A stretch of 64,000 nucleotides of DNA from Desulfonatronum sp. SC1 (GTDB lineage: Bacteria > Desulfobacterota > Desulfovibrionia > Desulfovibrionales > Desulfonatronaceae), in the NCBI RefSeq assembly GCF_003046795.1, contig NZ_PZKN01000020.1, positions 1 to 64,000 on the forward strand, given 5' to 3'. The position numbers and the translations under genes are program-made. Each line of letters starts with the position of its first letter. The stretch's first letter is position 1. Under the pieces are notes generated by a model that was given only the letters and a program-made list of their open reading frames with translations, was not told the origin of the DNA and did not search any database. Below are positions 60,710 to 64,000 of the stretch, piece after piece.

Positions 60710-61207
60710 ATGCAACGGTTTTTCCCATATCTGACATTCGGCCTCTTCCTCCTGCTGCTGGGTTGCGGCTATCACTTCAGCGCCAGCGCCCCGATCACGC
60801 TTCCCCGCGGGATCGTGAGCATCCATATCCAAGAAGTGGACAATCCAACCCTGGAAGCCTGGATCGATCCATACCTCCGCTCGCGATTCCGCGACGAATT
60901 CACGCGCCGCGCCCAGGTGGACTGGGTCGACGCCGAACATGCTGAAGCGCATGTCGTCCTGCGCATCATCTCCTACTCCACGGACACGGAACTCTCCGGA
61001 GCCCAGGATCAGACTCTCCGTGAACGCGCCACCATTATTCTGGAGACCGAATTTCGCAACGCGGTCGACGGCTCACGGATTTGGTCCTCCGGCCATATTT
61101 CCGAATATGAAACCTTTGAAGTCGGCACCAATGAAATCGCCGCCGGTGAACGGGCCATTGAAAACGCCATCCGCCGCACGGCAGACCTTCTGGGAGCGGA
61201 TTATTGA
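60710..61207 (+). CDS. lptE: LPS-assembly lipoprotein LptE-like
   Basis: 165 residues. Lipobox LLLGC followed by GYHF, the usual LptE opening, then a small alpha/beta domain with FTRRAQVDWVDAEHAEAHVVLRI. It plugs LptD. It follows lptD in the same direction, and a very strong palindromic terminator follows. Confidence 0.85.
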   Translation: MQRFFPYLTFGLFLLLLGCGYHFSASAPITLPRGIVSIHIQEVDNPTLEAWIDPYLRSRFRDEFTRRAQVDWVDAEHAEAHVVLRIISYSTDTELSGAQDQTLRERATIILETEFRNAVDGSRIWSSGHISEYETFEVGTNEIAAGERAIENAIRRTADLLGADY

Positions 61208-61216
61208 AAAATCTTC

Positions 61217-61280
61217 TCGTCATTCATGAATAAAAAAGGCGGCTCCTTAAGGAGCCGCCTTTTTTATTCATGAATGACGA
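61217..61280. terminator. 64-bp perfect palindrome acting as bidirectional terminator
   Basis: The left arm 61217-61248 is the exact reverse complement of 61249-61280. The core is a GC-rich hairpin flanked by six A and six T, so it can terminate both lptE (plus) and lptA (minus). The 32-bp perfect arms are much longer than a terminator needs. Confidence 0.93.
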
Positions 61281-61299
61281 CCAGCCAGATACATGCGGA

Positions 61300-61821
61300 C
61301 TACGGCGTGGGCGGGGCCATGAAAATGGCCTGGACGCGTTGGCGCTCACCGCCTTCCACCACCCCGCGATTGTCCTCCAGATGATAGGTGATCACTTCCC
61401 CGCTGATGGAGCTTTCGCCGTCCTTCAGCACGGGGTTGCCTTCCATGACCACGACGCCGCGTTTAGTCCAATACGTGGCCTTTTCGCTGGTGCCTACCTG
61501 CTTGTCGCGCTCGATGCGCACGGAGCCTTCGGCCAGCAGCTTCTCGATGTCCTGGGAGCCGTCCGGGCCCATGGACATTTTCCCCTGCTCTCCGGAAGAT
61601 TCCATGAACACCGTCAGCTTGTCGCTCCAAATTTGGAAGTCTTCGCGGTCCACATGAACATTACCCCGGAAAATGACGGTATTGTTCTCCTGAACATAAT
61701 CCATCTGGTCGGAAAGTATCTTCACCGGAACTTGCCCCTGACCTTGGGCCTGAGCTTGGCCGAGCATGGTGAAACACGCCAAGGCCAGACCGACCGCCAT
61801 GATTTTCACTGATCGTACCAT
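61300..61821 (-). CDS. lptA: LPS-transport periplasmic protein LptA
   Basis: 173 residues from ATG 61821 (AGGAGA). A signal peptide (KIMAVGLALACFTMLGQAQA) is followed by the OstA fold: VKILSDQMDYVQENNTVIFRGNVHV, LTVFM and a second repeat with KQVGTSEKATYW and EGNPVL. It bridges the inner and outer membranes in LPS transport. Here it is separate from lptC/lptB and convergent with lptD-lptE. Confidence 0.88.
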   Translation of the reverse strand: MVRSVKIMAVGLALACFTMLGQAQAQGQGQVPVKILSDQMDYVQENNTVIFRGNVHVDREDFQIWSDKLTVFMESSGEQGKMSMGPDGSQDIEKLLAEGSVRIERDKQVGTSEKATYWTKRGVVVMEGNPVLKDGESSISGEVITYHLEDNRGVVEGGERQRVQAIFMAPPTP

Positions 61822-61875
61822 CTCACTGTTCTCCTGCATTGAGGTTGAATTAACTGAGAAAAAAAACCTTTATCG

Positions 61876-61999
61876 ACAGTCCGTTCACAAACCCCAAGTG
61901 CAAGAAGCAAGAGAAGTTCAAGGTCGAAGCGTATTTATTGATACGTAAGAGTTTGAACTTTTTGCAGCGACGCAGCAGTTGGGGTTTTGAACGGACTGT
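61876..61999. mobile_element. MITE-like long imperfect palindrome
   Basis: About 124 bp with terminal inverted repeats (ACAGTCCGTTCA at 61876, complement ending at 61999), then AAACCCCAA/TTGGGG and inner AAGTTCAA/TTGAACTT pairings, around a GAAGCGTATTTATT core. This layout and core resemble small palindromic elements that are scattered in many deltaproteobacterial genomes (recollection, not a search). It fills most of the 320-bp gap between lptA and lpxB. Confidence 0.6.
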
Positions 62000-62142
62000 T
62001 AACGGGAACTGCTCACGCCTCGTCTGGAATCAACGAAGGCGCCGTGAACTAATAAGGTTACTCTGGAATCGTCGATGATGTAAAGCGCCAAGAAATGGCT
62101 CCGTAGCCGCCCTCTCTTCGATGACCTTTTAAAAACCGAAAA

Positions 62143-63294
62143 TCAGCCCTCACCCGAAAGATCGCGCAGGATCATCGCGGCGGTGCGTTGGGCGGGGGCT
62201 TCCCGTGGCTCTTCGAAGGAGCCGGGAGAAGAGGTCAGGAGTGCGGGCAACCGGGCCAACTCATGGCGGATACGATCCATCCGTATTGGGTGAGCGAGCC
62301 ATTCTCGAGCCTGGGCCGCGATGAGTTCGGGTCGGGCTTGGTTCTGGATGAACTCTGGAAGCACTGCTCGACGGAGCACGAGATTGGCCAAGCTGATGGC
62401 CGGCACTCTGACCAGCCGTACGCCGACCAGGAAGCTGAGCCGGGAGAAGCGATAAGCCACGATGGTCGGCACCTGGAGCAGGGCGCATTCCAGGGTCGCG
62501 GTTCCGGAGGTGGCCAGAATCAGGGCGCAGGAACGCATGGCCGCGTACCGATCCTTGGCTTCGATGAAGCGTAGGGGAAGCTGATCCGGGCAGTACTCGC
62601 GAAGCAGTTCCTCGCCGACGCTGGGCGCCTTGACCACGTAAAACTCGAGCTCCGAGTTCTCCGTGAGCAGTACCTGAGCCGCCTGGGCGAAAACCGGCAT
62701 CATCCGCTGGATTTCCGACTTGCGGCTGCCCGGCAGGATGCCGATCCGGTTCGGCTTTGGGGCGACGGACGGAATTTCCGGGCGCGACAATTCACCGACC
62801 AGGGGATGGCCGACGAATTCCGCGTCCATCCCCCGCGTACGATAAAACTCCGGCTCAAAGGGCAGGATGCAGAACATCCTCCGGACGTGGCGCTTCAGGA
62901 ACGCGACCCGGCCTTGACGCCAAGCCCAGACCTGAGGGCTGATGTAGTAGAAGACCGGTATCCCCAAGGAGGAAGCCATCCGGGCCACCCGGAAGTGAAA
63001 GTCCGGCGAATCCACCAGGACCACGGCGTCGGGTCGCCACGCGGCCAGCTCTTTGCGGATGGTCCGCCACATCCCGAACACCCGGGGCAGATAGGCGAAC
63101 ACTTCGGAGACGCCCATCACCGAAAGCCCCTCCATGCGCAGCCGCAGCTCGACCCGTTGTTCCTCCATGGCCGAACCGCCCATGCCGGAAAGTTGGATTC
63201 CGGGATGCAATTCGTGCAACGCGCCGGCCAGAAGCGCGGCGTGCAGATCGCCGGACGGTTCGCAGGCGCTGAGCCAAACCCGGGGCGCGACCAT
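62143..63294 (-). CDS. lpxB: Lipid-A-disaccharide synthase
   Basis: 383 residues. It joins UDP-diacylglucosamine and lipid X on the inner membrane. VWLSACEPSGDLHAALLAGAL, GMGGSAMEEQ, GMWRTIRKELAAWRPDAVVLVDSPDFHFRVA, FYYISPQVWAWRQGR, FVGHPLVGEL and GILPGSRKSEI are family blocks. It starts three bases after the end of the Gfo/Idh gene and is likely in one operon with it. Confidence 0.95.
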   Translation of the reverse strand: MVAPRVWLSACEPSGDLHAALLAGALHELHPGIQLSGMGGSAMEEQRVELRLRMEGLSVMGVSEVFAYLPRVFGMWRTIRKELAAWRPDAVVLVDSPDFHFRVARMASSLGIPVFYYISPQVWAWRQGRVAFLKRHVRRMFCILPFEPEFYRTRGMDAEFVGHPLVGELSRPEIPSVAPKPNRIGILPGSRKSEIQRMMPVFAQAAQVLLTENSELEFYVVKAPSVGEELLREYCPDQLPLRFIEAKDRYAAMRSCALILATSGTATLECALLQVPTIVAYRFSRLSFLVGVRLVRVPAISLANLVLRRAVLPEFIQNQARPELIAAQAREWLAHPIRMDRIRHELARLPALLTSSPGSFEEPREAPAQRTAAMILRDLSGEG

Positions 63295-63296
63295 GT

Positions 63297-64000
63297 TCAG
63301 AATCCGATGGGCTGAAACGAGACAGGCGCGGTGGCGTTTTCCGTGATGCTTTTGCGGATCACCTCGGCCAGTTCCATGGACGCCACCGCCGCCTCCACCG
63401 TGGGCACGGCGGGCGGGACCGAGCAGTCCCGACCCCGGCAGTATCCGGCGAAAGCCAGCAACTGCCCCAGCAAGGCTTCCTCATGAGGCACGAACACGGC
63501 CTCGCGCACCGAGGCCAGGGATAAGTCCGCGTACCGCTGGGCCACGGTCTTGCGGTGCAGGACCAGCTCCTTCTGCAGCAGGTCCGCCTCCACGTACATT
63601 TCCGGACAGGTCACGGCGATCTGACGGATCCGTTTTTCGGTGATCTTACTGGCCATGACCCGGGAAATGGTCCCGTTGCTGTGGACCAGCACGGCATGGG
63701 CCAGGGCGGTCAACCCGTCCTGGGCGTGACCAAAGGCCTGAATTCGCTCCACCGGGCCGCGCAAGTGCAGGGCCAGATCCAGATCGTGAACCATCAAGTC
63801 CAACACCACGTCCACGTCCAGGTTGCGGTCCGGAACCTTGTCCGTGCGAGTCAGGTCCATGTTGACCACGTCCGTGGAGCGGCCGACGATCTTGACCAAC
63901 TCCGTAACCACTGGGTTGAAGCGCTCGATGAAACCCACCTGGATGCGCAGGCCCTTGTCCCGAGCCAATCTGGCCGCGGCCCGGGTGGTCTCCAGGCTGT
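63297..64000 (-). CDS. Gfo/Idh/MocA-family oxidoreductase (5' partial)
   Basis: The frame runs off the right edge; the N-terminal Rossmann NAD site is outside the window. The visible part begins LETTRAAARLARDKGLRIQVGFIERFNPVV, typical of the middle of this family, then VVLDLMVHDLDLALHLRG with the catalytic-type His-Asp region and a C-terminal beta domain. In related bacteria a member of this family often precedes lpxB in lipid A loci; a role in sugar-nucleotide or lipid A precursor oxidation is possible. Confidence 0.85.
   Translation of the reverse strand, partial: SLETTRAAARLARDKGLRIQVGFIERFNPVVTELVKIVGRSTDVVNMDLTRTDKVPDRNLDVDVVLDLMVHDLDLALHLRGPVERIQAFGHAQDGLTALAHAVLVHSNGTISRVMASKITEKRIRQIAVTCPEMYVEADLLQKELVLHRKTVAQRYADLSLASVREAVFVPHEEALLGQLLAFAGYCRGRDCSVPPAVPTVEAAVASMELAEVIRKSITENATAPVSFQPIGF

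Overview
The window looks like a chromosomal segment of a GC-rich, Gram-negative, anaerobic-type bacterium. Its outer-membrane genes (lptD, lptE, lptA, lpxB), type II secretion genes, molybdopterin/Fe-S/cytochrome b operon, AmrS-type radical SAM protein and general gene style suggest the sulfate-reducing Desulfovibrionales (perhaps near Desulfonatronum). That placement is inference from gene content; no rRNA gene is present.

Positions 1-33,000 are an exported-protein island. It holds large secreted beta-rich repeat proteins (SBBP repeats, delta-60 repeats, DUF1566, InlB-type, BACON, CHB_HEX and carboxypeptidase-regulatory repeats), a cohesin-like protein beside a dockerin-containing giant, an SGNH hydrolase, an M64-type peptidase, and a partial type II secretion operon (gspI-J-K-L-M-C-D-E order, minus strand). 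Six otherwise unrelated exported proteins end, at the exact C-terminus, in nearly the same short tail, LPGV-[LM]-MLLL-D/E or a close variant. This tail is too short to be a membrane anchor and matches no C-terminal sorting signal I know. Its clustering around the secretion genes makes it a candidate undescribed sorting or processing signal.

Positions 33,200-37,000 hold a tyrosine-integrase remnant beside tRNA-Ala(GGC), wrbA, a TrmO-like/class II aldolase fusion and a PAS/sigma-54 activator. Divergent from the activator is an operon with a clear -24/-12 promoter: monohaem cytochrome c, Tat-exported molybdopterin oxidoreductase, four-cluster ferredoxin subunit, cytochrome b subunit and a triple-rhodanese lipoprotein. 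After a terminator comes a second rhodanese gene with an in-frame TGA that aligns exactly with a cysteine of the neighbouring rhodanese domains and is followed by an intact thioredoxin-like domain. I read this as a probable selenoprotein. Together these genes suggest a periplasmic sulfur (polysulfide or thiosulfate-like) redox and sulfur-carrier module.

Positions 43,900-64,000 are mostly conserved core functions: the BioY/ATPase/EcfT biotin transporter, a YitT-family membrane protein, tRNA-Pro(TGG), cobO, amrS, a secreted MTKPD-repeat protein, purM, a radical SAM protein, a HAD-GH65 phosphorylase fusion, shikimate kinase, glnA, a small lipoprotein, the LPS assembly genes lptD, lptE and lptA, lpxB and a partial Gfo/Idh/MocA dehydrogenase. 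A MITE-like palindrome and a 64-bp perfect palindrome lie around lptA.
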